Shown: one piece after another, positions 54,345 to 62,532 of the stretch
How positions within the stretch are numbered: position 1 is the stretch's first letter
Layout of the letters: every line of letters begins with the position of its first letter
Source of the DNA: Maribellus maritimus
GTDB taxonomy: Bacteria; Bacteroidota; Bacteroidia; Bacteroidales; Prolixibacteraceae
Direction of reading: 5' to 3'
Assembly: GCF_022267315.1 (NCBI RefSeq)
Contig: NZ_JAIKLE010000022.1
Location: 1 to 64,000 of the forward strand
DNA length: 64,000 nt
Made by a program: the position numbers and the translations under genes
Notes under the pieces: generated by a model
Database searches by the model: none
Seen by the model: the letters and a program-made list of their open reading frames with translations, nothing else
Told to the model about the DNA's origin: nothing

Positions 54345-55154
54345 TTATTTCTGTTTGTAAACTTTTACATAATCGATATAATATTTCTGCGGGAAGATTG
54401 ATTCATCAATTCCCTTTTGACCGCCCCATCCGCCTCCGATAGCGAGATTAATCAGCAGATAATGCGGTTTATCAAAAGGCCAGGTGTCGTTGCCTGTATT
54501 TTCATTTTTAAAGCTGAAGTACAGCGTATTATCTATGTAAAAATCCATGTGATCTTCAAACCACTCAAGGGTATACACATGAAAATCTTCATATGGTTTT
54601 TGAACTACAGTACTGTTTCCCTTGTTTGTTCCCAACACATGATTATACGATTTTGTATGAATATTTGCATGAATTACGTTCGGCTCAAAGCCGACATTTT
54701 CCATGATATCTATTTCGCCGCAAGCTGGCCATCCGGTTCCATTCTTAATACTTGTCCCCAGCATCCATATTGCCGGCCAGGTTCCACGTCCGGTAGGAAG
54801 TTTTGCCTTTACTTCCACCCTTCCGTATAAAATATTTCTTTTATTAAAGGTATTTATGCTTGCCGATGTAATTTCGTTCCCTTCAAAATTGTCTTTTCGG
54901 GCCTCAATAATCAAATTACCATTTTCAACATGTGCATTTTCAATTCTTTTTTCGGTATAATACTGGGCCTCGTTATTCCGGATATACCCCACTTCGTACG
55001 ACCAGATATTTTTATCGGGTAATCCGTCGGTATCAAAATTATCCTCCCAAACCAATTCCCACTTTGTATTTCTGCTCTCAGCTTCAGAACCCAAATTTTG
55101 CGCACAGGCCGTAATAAACGTACAAAAACAAAGCAGCAACATTAAAAATCTCAT
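54345..55154 (-). CDS. GH16 family beta-glucanase (laminarinase-type), lipoprotein
   Basis: 269 aa from ATG 55154 (a TTG at 55181 is possible). The signal ends at a lipobox (FCTFITAC then AQ). The GH16 active site ACGEIDIMENVG holds the ExDxxE catalytic residues; other landmarks are WKLVW-like WELVWEDNFD, GTWPAIWMLG and HVYTLEWFEDHMDFYID. Activity on beta-1,3- or beta-1,3/1,4-glucan is expected. Its stop is 3 nt from that of the GH5 gene. Confidence 0.92.
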   Translation of the reverse strand: MRFLMLLLCFCTFITACAQNLGSEAESRNTKWELVWEDNFDTDGLPDKNIWSYEVGYIRNNEAQYYTEKRIENAHVENGNLIIEARKDNFEGNEITSASINTFNKRNILYGRVEVKAKLPTGRGTWPAIWMLGTSIKNGTGWPACGEIDIMENVGFEPNVIHANIHTKSYNHVLGTNKGNSTVVQKPYEDFHVYTLEWFEDHMDFYIDNTLYFSFKNENTGNDTWPFDKPHYLLINLAIGGGWGGQKGIDESIFPQKYYIDYVKVYKQK

Positions 55155-55178
55155 TTCCAGTATATTTTGTGTTTTCTC

Positions 55179-55186
55179 CAAAGATA
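55179..55186 (-). promoter_or_regulatory. Candidate -7 box TATCTTTG for the GH16 gene
   Basis: TATCTTTG, an exact TAnnTTTG box, leaves a leader of about 18 nt to ATG 55154. This supports the ATG start over the TTG at 55181, which would lie inside the box. Confidence 0.5.
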
Positions 55187-55256
55187 ATTTTTTTAAGCGA
55201 ATTTTAAATCTCGGTTAAATACGCAACAACTCAAACATATTCAACAAATGAACTGT

Positions 55257-55264
55257 TACTTTTG
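55257..55264 (+). promoter_or_regulatory. Candidate -7 box TACTTTTG for the HAD-AEC operon
   Basis: TACTTTTG (TAnnTTTG) ends 17 nt before the ATG at 55282. No TTG at -33. Confidence 0.4.
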
Positions 55265-55281
55265 GCAACAAAGTAAAATGA

Positions 55282-55887
55282 ATGGAAATACAGGTCTCAC
55301 CAAAAGCAAAAGCTTTAATTTTTGATTTAGACGGAACCTTATCAGATTCTCTGCCGGTTCACGTTGAAACGTGGAATCAGATTGGGAAAAAATACGGTTT
55401 TGAATTTGATACTCAGATTGTATACGAAATGACAGGCCGCCCAACCATCGAGTTTGCCAAACGGGTTGTGGAACAGTATAATCTTTCGGCAAATCCGGTA
55501 GACATTGTAAAACAAAAACAAACTTCTTTTTGGGAGCTTGCCCATTTATTGCGCCCGGTGGAGGAAGTAGTTACCATTGTAAAAAACTACCACGGAAAAT
55601 TACCAATGGCCGTTGGAACAGGGGCCAGCAGGAAAAGCGCTGAAGTACAGTTAAAAGCACTTGGAATAACTGAATATTTTGATACAATCGTTTCTGCCGA
55701 CGACGTTACCAGCCATAAACCCAACCCGGATACTTTTCTGGAATGTGCCAGATTAATGAATATTGATCCGGAATTTTGCCAGGTTTTTGAAGATGGTGAT
55801 TTGGGAATTACAGCTGCTAAAACAGCGGGAATGATGATTACCGACGTCCGCCCGTTTATTAATTACGGCGAATGGGTTCTTTCATAA
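55282..55887 (+). CDS. HAD-superfamily phosphatase (beta-phosphoglucomutase-like)
   Basis: 201 aa. HAD motif I LIFDLDGTLSDS, motif II MAVGTGAS, motif III SHKPNPDTF (Lys) and motif IV VFEDGDLGITAAKTAG are all present, with a helical cap (about 20-90). The acid/base Asp of the FDxDGT motif is kept. It is a sugar-phosphatase or mutase-type enzyme; the substrate is unknown. Its stop overlaps the start of the AEC transporter gene by 16 nt. Confidence 0.92.
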   Translation: MEIQVSPKAKALIFDLDGTLSDSLPVHVETWNQIGKKYGFEFDTQIVYEMTGRPTIEFAKRVVEQYNLSANPVDIVKQKQTSFWELAHLLRPVEEVVTIVKNYHGKLPMAVGTGASRKSAEVQLKALGITEYFDTIVSADDVTSHKPNPDTFLECARLMNIDPEFCQVFEDGDLGITAAKTAGMMITDVRPFINYGEWVLS

Positions 55888-56801
55888 TTGCACTAAAAAC
55901 GGTCTTACCGCTTTTCCTTATCATTTTTGCAGGATTAATTTTTTCGAAAACAAAAGCGGCCAGCGAAACCTGGGTTGATATTCTGAATAAATATGCCCTC
56001 TGGATTGGTTTCCCGGCTTTGGTCATTGCGTCGCTGATGAATTTGGAAGTGGAAGGAGAATCTTATTTAAAGTTGATTTTGTTAAATTCAGCATACATCG
56101 TTATTTCCATGTTGCTGGCGTTTCCCGTTGCGCGAATATTCAAGCTTTCCAAACGAATGCGCAGTTCGCTTTTTCTGGTTTTCTCTTTTGGCAATGTTGC
56201 CTACCTGGGAATTCCTGTTTTATTTAATGCATTTGGTACCGAAGTTTTACCCACGGCAGCCATCCTATCGGCGGTTTATCTTTTTTGGCTTTTAACGCTT
56301 GGAATTATCCTTATTGAATCGAACAGCAAAAAAGAGATTGATATAAAAAAAATCGGATTAAACCTGGTAAAAAATCCGCTGCTGATTTCCATCTTTATTG
56401 GTTTGCTGATTGTTTTTTTCAAACTGAAATTGCCCATGATTTTTGAAGAAACAATCAATCTTTTTTCCAATTCCGTAACTGCAGTTGTATTATTCTCGCT
56501 CGGAATTTTTCTTGGTTTTAACAAAGTCGGGCACCCCGGAGAATGGATTCAGGTTTTTATTTTTGCAGTGCTTACAATGCTTGTTCTACCGTTTATTTAT
56601 TACTTATCCATCAAACAGGCAGGACTGGATTCTATGCAGTTTGATGCTTCAATTCTGGATGCCTCAATGCCGCTTGGTGTGACTCCTTACGCGCTGGCGG
56701 TACAATACAAACTGGAAACTACAGTTGTTGCGAGAATTGTGGTTTTGGCAACTTCGCTGTCAATTTTTACAATTCCGCTGTGGATGGTTGTTCTGAGTTA
56801 A
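55872..56801 (+). CDS. AEC family transporter (auxin efflux carrier-like)
   Basis: 309 aa with about ten membrane helices, the family layout of two five-helix halves. Landmarks are VLPLFLIIFAGLIFSKTKAA at the start, FGNVAYLGIPVL, and DASMPLGVTPYALAVQY near the end. Bacterial members carry organic acids such as malate or malonate. Translationally coupled to the HAD phosphatase gene. Its stop directly abuts that of the convergent GTPase gene. Confidence 0.9.
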   Translation: MGSFIIALKTVLPLFLIIFAGLIFSKTKAASETWVDILNKYALWIGFPALVIASLMNLEVEGESYLKLILLNSAYIVISMLLAFPVARIFKLSKRMRSSLFLVFSFGNVAYLGIPVLFNAFGTEVLPTAAILSAVYLFWLLTLGIILIESNSKKEIDIKKIGLNLVKNPLLISIFIGLLIVFFKLKLPMIFEETINLFSNSVTAVVLFSLGIFLGFNKVGHPGEWIQVFIFAVLTMLVLPFIYYLSIKQAGLDSMQFDASILDASMPLGVTPYALAVQYKLETTVVARIVVLATSLSIFTIPLWMVVLS

Positions 56802-57722
56802 TCAAAAATTTGTTGTTAATTCCACTTTATCCAGTTTCCCAATCACAACAATTTCACTGTTATTTCCCGATATTATATTCTCACCTTCAAAAAGTTCGTA
56901 GCTTCCGCCTGCTCCCTGCAAAAAAAATTCAAACGCTTCATTTTCAAAACATAGAATTCCTTTTATCCGGTAAATTTCATTTTTATAAACATCTAAAGTA
57001 TAGGAAAGCCAGTGTTCAAATTCCGACTTATTTATTGGTTTTGAAAACACCATTGTTTGTGTTGAAATCTGGGAATGAGGTGATTTTTCTCCTTGAAAAG
57101 CGGGATAAAATTTCGGACGATATGTTACCTTTTCAAGCTCAAAATCGGGTGCTAATCCATATTCTGCAAACTGAATTTTGCTCAGCGGATTTATCTGCTG
57201 AACTTGCTTTTTTAAAGCTTCCTTTTCTTCCAATGATTGTTTTTCGGTTTTATTCACCAAAACAAAATCGGCCACTGCAATTTGTTTGTATTTCAAATCC
57301 TTTTCATAACCGTTATGAAAATTCAAAGCATCGAGCAGACAAATTGTACCGTCAAAAGAATAAAGTTGCTGTAAATTTTCATCCCGAAAAAACGGACGAA
57401 TAACCGATGCCGGATCGGCAACACCGGTGGTTTCAATTAGCAAATGTTCCACATTCGGAAAACGTTTAGCCAATTCCTGTAAAACCAATTCATATTCATC
57501 GGTAATTGTGCAACAAATACATCCTTCTTTTAATTCAAACATCTGACTGGCTTCCACGCCTTTTATCAACTTTGTATCAATTGCTATGTCGCCAAACTCA
57601 TTTTCAACCAGTGCAAATTGTTTTTCAGAATATCGTTTTAATAATGAATTTATAAATGTAGTTTTCCCCGATCCTAAAAAACCTGTGATTACAGTAACTA
57701 TTATTTTTGAATTATTGTGCAT
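56802..57722 (-). CDS. G3E GTPase of the CobW/COG0523 family
   Basis: 306 aa. Walker A GFLGSGKTTFINSLLKRY, the metal-binding CxCC motif in EGCICCTITDEYELVLQEL, LLIETTGVADPASVI and NKTE (guanine specificity, VNKTEKQ) are all present. A C-terminal CobW_C domain follows (about 215-300). COG0523 GTPases deliver metal ions (zinc, nickel, cobalt); the GCICC form is typical of zinc chaperones. No known zinc-uptake gene lies next to it. Confidence 0.92.
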   Translation of the reverse strand: MHNNSKIIVTVITGFLGSGKTTFINSLLKRYSEKQFALVENEFGDIAIDTKLIKGVEASQMFELKEGCICCTITDEYELVLQELAKRFPNVEHLLIETTGVADPASVIRPFFRDENLQQLYSFDGTICLLDALNFHNGYEKDLKYKQIAVADFVLVNKTEKQSLEEKEALKKQVQQINPLSKIQFAEYGLAPDFELEKVTYRPKFYPAFQGEKSPHSQISTQTMVFSKPINKSEFEHWLSYTLDVYKNEIYRIKGILCFENEAFEFFLQGAGGSYELFEGENIISGNNSEIVVIGKLDKVELTTNF

Positions 57723-57787
57723 ATAGAACGTTCAAATCTTAAGTGAATAAAAATAAAAAAGCCACTTAAACTAAAAAAATGATTCAC

Positions 57788-58543
57788 CTAGCTAAATACC
57801 CCAAACAGGTTTAAAATAACAATTACAAGTGCAACAAGTAAAACATACCTCACATATTTTGCACCTCCTTTTACAGCAAAATTAGCTCCGAACCACGCTC
57901 CGCCCATATTTCCCGCTGCAAGAATTAATCCTGCTGAAATGTTTGCCTGTTTGTTGACAATAAAAATTCCGAGTGAAAAAACGGTATATATAAGGACAAT
58001 AAATACCTTCAAAGCATTTGCTTTAACAAGATCCTGCCCGCACCCGAGTACCAGGCCTGCCAATAGAAAAAAACCAACACCCAGTTGAATAAAACCTCCA
58101 TATAATCCAATAAAAAAGAAAATAATATACTGCAGAGAAGTAGGTTTTGCCAGTGTTTGACCAACTCTTTCCTTTACCCAGATTTCTGGCTTTGCAACCA
58201 CGAACAGAAACATAACGACCATTAAGCCGGCAATTATTTTTTTAAGCAGCAACGGATCGAGCTCAACTGCAAACAAAGCACCGATTATTGAACCAGCTGT
58301 TGCCGGAACCGCAAGTTTATAGTCGGTTTTTAAGTTGAGTACCTTTTTTTGCCGAAATGTATTTACACCAATAACATTTTGAAGTAAAATGGCAATTCGA
58401 TTGGTACCATTTGCGACATTGGCCGGAAGTCCCAGAAACATTAGCAAGGGCAACGTTAGCATCGAACCACCTCCCGCAGTTGTGTTAATAAAACCAGCTG
58501 CCAATCCGGTACCGATAAGAGCAAGAATCATGTACCATTCCAT
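57788..58543 (-). CDS. TauE/SafE family sulfite/anion exporter
   Basis: 251 aa from the ATG at 58543 (frame open to 58576). About eight membrane helices form the two-repeat TauE fold: GTGLAAGFINTTAGGGSMLT, LPLLMFLGLPANVANGTNRI, then VNKQANISAGLILAAGNMGGAW. GFINTTAGGGS and the repeat ANVANGTNR are the family signatures. Likely exports sulfite, sulfonate-derived or organosulfur anions. It follows glyA on the same strand. Confidence 0.9.
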   Translation of the reverse strand: MEWYMILALIGTGLAAGFINTTAGGGSMLTLPLLMFLGLPANVANGTNRIAILLQNVIGVNTFRQKKVLNLKTDYKLAVPATAGSIIGALFAVELDPLLLKKIIAGLMVVMFLFVVAKPEIWVKERVGQTLAKPTSLQYIIFFFIGLYGGFIQLGVGFFLLAGLVLGCGQDLVKANALKVFIVLIYTVFSLGIFIVNKQANISAGLILAAGNMGGAWFGANFAVKGGAKYVRYVLLVALVIVILNLFGVFS

Positions 58544-58570
58544 AACGAAGCTAAAAGTTGAATATTTAAA

Positions 58571-58607
58571 GTTCAAAGTTTAAACCTATAAGATTTAAAC
58601 TTTGAAC
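58571..58607. repeat. Perfect inverted repeat between glyA and tauE
   Basis: GTTCAAAGTTTAAA, 9 nt, TTTAAACTTTGAAC: a perfect 14-bp stem. A third half-site ACTTTGAAC lies at 58615-58623 at the glyA stop. It may terminate glyA or reduce read-through to tauE, though the stem is AT-rich and has no classic U-tract. Confidence 0.6.
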
Positions 58608-58622
58608 CCGGGATACTTTGAA

Positions 58623-59903
58623 CTAATACGCAAACAACGGGAAGTCTTTCATCAAGCTATGAACTTTTCCTCCCACCATTTTTAAAGTCTTTTCGTCTTC
58701 AATATTTGAGATAACATCGTCTATCAACTGAACAACTACCGGCATTAAATCTTCTTTTACTCCTCGTGTTGTAATGGCCGGAGTTCCAAGGCGTAATCCT
58801 GAAGTTTGGAAAGGAGAACGGCTATCGAACGGAACCATATTTTTGTTCACCGTAATTTCCGCTTTCACTAAAGTATTTTCAACCACCTTACCGGTTATCT
58901 CAGGGAATTTAGTACGTAAATCAATCAACATCGAGTGATTATCTGTTCCGCCCGAAATAACTTTGTAACCCAAATCGATAAAAGCCTGCGCCATTACATC
59001 TGCATTCTTTTTCACCTGCTTTTGGTATTCTTTGAATTCAGGAGAAAGTGCTTCGCCAAAAGCAACCGCTTTAGCAGCAATTACGTGTTCCAGCGGACCA
59101 CCTTGTTGTCCCGGGAAAACAGCAGAATCGAGCAACGATGACATCTTTCGAACTATACCTTTTGTTGTTGTTATTCCCCATGGGTTTTCAAAATCTTTAC
59201 CTATCAAAATGATACCTCCACGCGGGCCACGCAAAGTTTTGTGCGTTGTAGAAGTAACAATATGTGCATGTTCCACCGGATTTTTCAATAAATCAGCAGC
59301 AATCAAACCGGCTGGATGTGCCATGTCGATCATCAAAATTGCACCAATTTTATCCGCGATTTCACGCATGCGTTTGTAATCCCATTCACGACTGTAAGCC
59401 GAAGCTCCACCAATTATCAATTTTGGTTTGTGTGCCAGTGCCAGTGCTTCCATTTCATCGTAATCAACCAAACCGGAATCTTCTTTCACTTTGTACGCAA
59501 TCGGGTTGTAAAGAATTCCTGATGAGTTCACATGAGAACCGTGAGAAAGGTGACCTCCGTGCGACAAATCCAAACCCAGAAAAGTATCGCCCGGTTTTAA
59601 AACAACACTCAAAACAGCAGCGTTGGCTTGTGCTCCTGAGTGCGGTTGAACGTTTGCCCACTCGGCATTATACAACTCTTTGATACGGTCGATAGCCAGT
59701 TGCTCCGTCATATCTACAATCTGACAACCACCATAGTAACGTTTTCCAGGGTAACCTTCTGCGTATTTATTGGTCATTACCGACCCCATCGCTTCCAAAA
59801 CCTGATCACTCACAAAGTTCTCTGAGGCAATTAATTCGATGCCGCTAAGCTGGCGTTCCCGTTCTTTTTGAATGATATCAAAAACCAAGGTATCTCTCTT
59901 CAT
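58623..59903 (-). CDS. glyA: Serine hydroxymethyltransferase
   Basis: 426 aa from ATG 59903. Classical Gly[26 protein letters not shown], the PLP lysine in [15 protein letters not shown], and the C-terminal TPAITTRG. It interconverts serine and glycine with tetrahydrofolate, supplying one-carbon units. Cytoplasmic. An ordinary housekeeping copy. Confidence 0.97.
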   Translation of the reverse strand: MKRDTLVFDIIQKERERQLSGIELIASENFVSDQVLEAMGSVMTNKYAEGYPGKRYYGGCQIVDMTEQLAIDRIKELYNAEWANVQPHSGAQANAAVLSVVLKPGDTFLGLDLSHGGHLSHGSHVNSSGILYNPIAYKVKEDSGLVDYDEMEALALAHKPKLIIGGASAYSREWDYKRMREIADKIGAILMIDMAHPAGLIAADLLKNPVEHAHIVTSTTHKTLRGPRGGIILIGKDFENPWGITTTKGIVRKMSSLLDSAVFPGQQGGPLEHVIAAKAVAFGEALSPEFKEYQKQVKKNADVMAQAFIDLGYKVISGGTDNHSMLIDLRTKFPEITGKVVENTLVKAEITVNKNMVPFDSRSPFQTSGLRLGTPAITTRGVKEDLMPVVVQLIDDVISNIEDEKTLKMVGGKVHSLMKDFPLFAY

Positions 59904-59929
59904 TTTCGTCAATTCTTTTAATTAAAAAA

Positions 59930-59937
59930 CAAAGGTA
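59930..59937 (-). promoter_or_regulatory. Candidate -7 box TACCTTTG for glyA
   Basis: TACCTTTG on the minus strand, 27 nt before ATG 59903. No TTG at -33. Confidence 0.45.
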
Positions 59938-59961
59938 ATACATTTTAAAAAGAGGCCTTTG

Positions 59962-59993
59962 TTGATAAAGTAAATAAAAACCCACTATTTTTG
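59962..59993 (+). promoter_or_regulatory. Bacteroidota promoter of the small membrane-protein gene
   Basis: TTG, 21 nt, TATTTTTG: both boxes of the consensus at proper distance. The start point would lie near 60000, leaving a leader of about 48 nt to ATG 60048. Confidence 0.55.
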
Positions 59994-60047
59994 AACAATT
60001 AACAGTGAGTTGCCAAGCAAACGCTTCTGACTCAAAGTTTTTTTATT

Positions 60048-60440
60048 ATGAATAACACAAAACGACCTGATTTTTTAAGTGCTTTATGTATTCTTTCGTT
60101 TATCGGAAGCGGATTTGCATTTTTAGGCTATTTTATATCATCACTTTTTTTTGAACAAGTTTCAGAATTGATAATTAAATATTCTTCCTGGCATTCAACC
60201 GAAACAATTTCACCTTTGTACTTTACAACTTTAATGGCCTTGTATGCAATTTCTTTAGCCGGTGCCATCAGAATCTGGAAGTTTCATCGCGACGGAGTTT
60301 TGATTTATTCCGCAGCACAAATACTTATTTTGTTGCTTCCTGTGTTTTGGGTAAACAGACAGGCATTTTCGGTAACAAATCTAATTTTTACGGTCGTTTT
60401 TATTTTAGGGTATGTTCTGAATTGGAGGAAATTAGGATAA
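60048..60440 (+). CDS. Small multi-pass membrane protein, unknown function
   Basis: 130 aa with four predicted membrane helices (ALCILSFIGSGFAFLGYFIS, YFTTLMALYAISLAGAIRIW, VLIYSAAQILILLLPVFW, LIFTVVFILGYVLNW). The N-terminal KRPDFLSALCILSFIGSG resembles small Bacteroidota membrane proteins without assigned function. It has its own promoter and stands between glyA and a sensor kinase. Confidence 0.75.
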   Translation: MNNTKRPDFLSALCILSFIGSGFAFLGYFISSLFFEQVSELIIKYSSWHSTETISPLYFTTLMALYAISLAGAIRIWKFHRDGVLIYSAAQILILLLPVFWVNRQAFSVTNLIFTVVFILGYVLNWRKLG

Positions 60441-60562
60441 ATCATGGCAAATTGCCATATCAATTTATTAAATTTCGTTCTTAATTTCCGGACTGTATAA
60501 GTTTAAATCAAAGCAGCTGCATCAAAATAAAAAACAGCAATAAAAGAAGGCTGGAAATAATA

Positions 60563-62137
60563 CTATTCTACAACAATGTTTTTATAAATTAGCTCTAACA
60601 AAAGTTTTTTATCGATAGGTTTTGTAAGACATTCAATACAACCTGCGTTTAAAATTTCACGTTTATCACTTTCATAAGCAAAGGCTGTTTGTGCAATTAT
60701 TGGAATTTCGGGCTTCTGCTTTTTTACTTCAATGGTAGCATCAATTCCTGATAAGACTGGCATTTTTATATCCATTAATATCAAACTGATATCATCATGT
60801 TCCATTACTTTATTTATAGCTTCCTGTCCGGTAACAGCTCTAATCAGTCTCAAATTATATTCCTTTAGAGATTCCTCTAAAAAAGAATAATTATATTCAT
60901 CATCTTCAGCAATTAAAACAAGTTCATTATTAAACTCGTACGGAGTAATATTGGAGGAAATCAATTGCTCTTTACTCTGGGTTCCAGCTTTATATTCAAT
61001 TGTAAAATAAAACGTAGTTCCAATATTTTCCACTGAATCAAACCATATTTTGCCATTTAACATCTCGGTACAAGCTTTTGCAATGGATAAGCCTAAACCT
61101 GTTCCCTCATATAATTTTTCTCTAGATTCTGCTACTTTCACAAACCTCCCAAATACAATTTCTTTTTTGTCGACAGGAATCCCTATACCTGTATCTTTAA
61201 CAAAAAAGATGATATTTTTTGTTTCAATCCTGTAGCCAAATTCAATTATACCTTTTTCGCAAAACTTTATCGCATTGCTTAATAAATTGGTAAGAATTTG
61301 TCTTAATCTTGTTTCATCGGAGACAATTAAAAAATCAGATTCAGGGATATCTAATTTTAGTAACAAATTAAACTTCTTCTTTGATATCAGGTATGAATGA
61401 AAAAAATTATAGAGAGCTATCAATAAACTATTTAATTCAAAATGGTTTTGAGCTACTTTTACTTTTCCTGCTTCAATCAACGATATATCAATGATATCAT
61501 TGATGAGTGCCATTAAATGTTCTCCGCTTTTTCTTATAACATCCGCATATCTCTCAATATCGTCATCTGTTTTATTCTTATCTTTAAGAAAAGATGAATA
61601 TCCAAGTATCGCATTTAAAGGAGTTCTTAGCTCATGGCTCATATTAGCGAGAAAAGCCGATTTCAATCGATCACTTTCTTCCGCTTTTTCCATGGCTTTA
61701 ACTAACTTTATTTCATCATTTTTTCGCTGCGTAATATTTTGTATATACACATGAATTAATGGCTTATTATTAAGTATGTATTTACAAGGTGTTGCTTCAG
61801 CAATAAAAACAGATTTATCTTTACGCACAAAACTGGTTTCAACGCTTAACTTATTTTTATGCTTCATTTCTTCCAAAACCTTAGAAGAATGTTCCAATTC
61901 TGATTCAATGTGCAAATCGAATACCTTCATCTCCAACAATTCTTCTTTTGGATATCCAAATTCTTCCACAGCCATAATATTTGCATCAAGAATATTCATA
62001 TCCATGTCGTGAATTATAATTGGAAGTAATGAAAACTGGAACATTTGTTTATACAAGTCTTCATCTTCATTAAGAGGCAGGAATTCTTCATGTAGATGAA
62101 AGCTACTTTCATTTGGTGGAAAATCATCTTGTTTCAT
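60563..62137 (-). CDS. PAS hybrid histidine kinase with C-terminal receiver
   Basis: 524 aa from ATG 62137 (a TTG at 62155 is possible). It is cytoplasmic. A PAS domain (about 28-140, LPIIIHDMDMNILDANIMAV, SVFIAEATPCKYILNNKPLI) is followed by HisKA with His168 (MSHELRTPLNAI), HATPase_c (NLLSNAIKFC; DTGIGI; GTGLGLSI) and a receiver with Asp456 (ILMDIKMPVLSG). The signal is unknown. Its domain order resembles the kinase at 45.7 kb minus the membrane helices. Confidence 0.92.
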   Translation of the reverse strand: MKQDDFPPNESSFHLHEEFLPLNEDEDLYKQMFQFSLLPIIIHDMDMNILDANIMAVEEFGYPKEELLEMKVFDLHIESELEHSSKVLEEMKHKNKLSVETSFVRKDKSVFIAEATPCKYILNNKPLIHVYIQNITQRKNDEIKLVKAMEKAEESDRLKSAFLANMSHELRTPLNAILGYSSFLKDKNKTDDDIERYADVIRKSGEHLMALINDIIDISLIEAGKVKVAQNHFELNSLLIALYNFFHSYLISKKKFNLLLKLDIPESDFLIVSDETRLRQILTNLLSNAIKFCEKGIIEFGYRIETKNIIFFVKDTGIGIPVDKKEIVFGRFVKVAESREKLYEGTGLGLSIAKACTEMLNGKIWFDSVENIGTTFYFTIEYKAGTQSKEQLISSNITPYEFNNELVLIAEDDEYNYSFLEESLKEYNLRLIRAVTGQEAINKVMEHDDISLILMDIKMPVLSGIDATIEVKKQKPEIPIIAQTAFAYESDKREILNAGCIECLTKPIDKKLLLELIYKNIVVE

Positions 62138-62210
62138 AAATAAGTCTTTAGTCAAAACTAATTATTCTATCTCATTAAAAAAACACTAACCTATCTATTC
62201 CCCCACTAAA

Positions 62211-62228
62211 GGTACATAAAAAGGTATG
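62211..62228 (-). promoter_or_regulatory. Motif ACCTTTTTATGTACC upstream of the PAS hybrid kinase
   Basis: CATACCTTTTTATGTACC on the minus strand, 74 nt from ATG 62137. It matches the motif before the large kinase gene (52090-52107) at 15 of 18 positions, and may be a shared regulatory site. Confidence 0.3.
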
Positions 62229-62474
62229 TCTAAAATTTAAATTTATTCTAAAACTCCTTTCTTTTCAAGGACTCTCATCCATTTACATACTATATTTTTT
62301 CATATTAAGGTAAATGGAAAAGCCCTTAAAAATATTCTTGCCTAATAAATAAAAACCAGCAATTTGCAGTGCATCTCTCTTTATTTGAATTAAAATGACC
62401 CCTTTTATTTTCTGACTTTTCCTTTTTTATCTCCTTTTATTGATAATCCATTATCTCAAAATTACCAAAAATAA

Positions 62475-62511
62475 AAAAGGATAGCCCCTTTTGAGGGAAT
62501 GCTATCCTTTT
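62475..62511 (-). terminator. Rho-independent terminator of the GH2 gene
   Basis: AAAAGGATAGC…GCTATCCTTTT, an 11-bp stem with an inner CCC/GGG pair. On the minus strand it is followed by a T-rich run (TTTTTTATTTTT), 22 nt past the GH2 stop codon. Confidence 0.85.
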
Positions 62512-62532
62512 CTTCATCCGTCATTAAAATCT

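Larger units (their letters stand above)
62156..62532. other. Intergenic stretch between kinase and GH2 genes
   Basis: It holds the kinase upstream region, including the shared motif at 62211-62228, and the GH2 terminator at 62475-62511. The middle part (about 62240-62470) is AT-rich, and I see no gene there. Confidence 0.5.
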
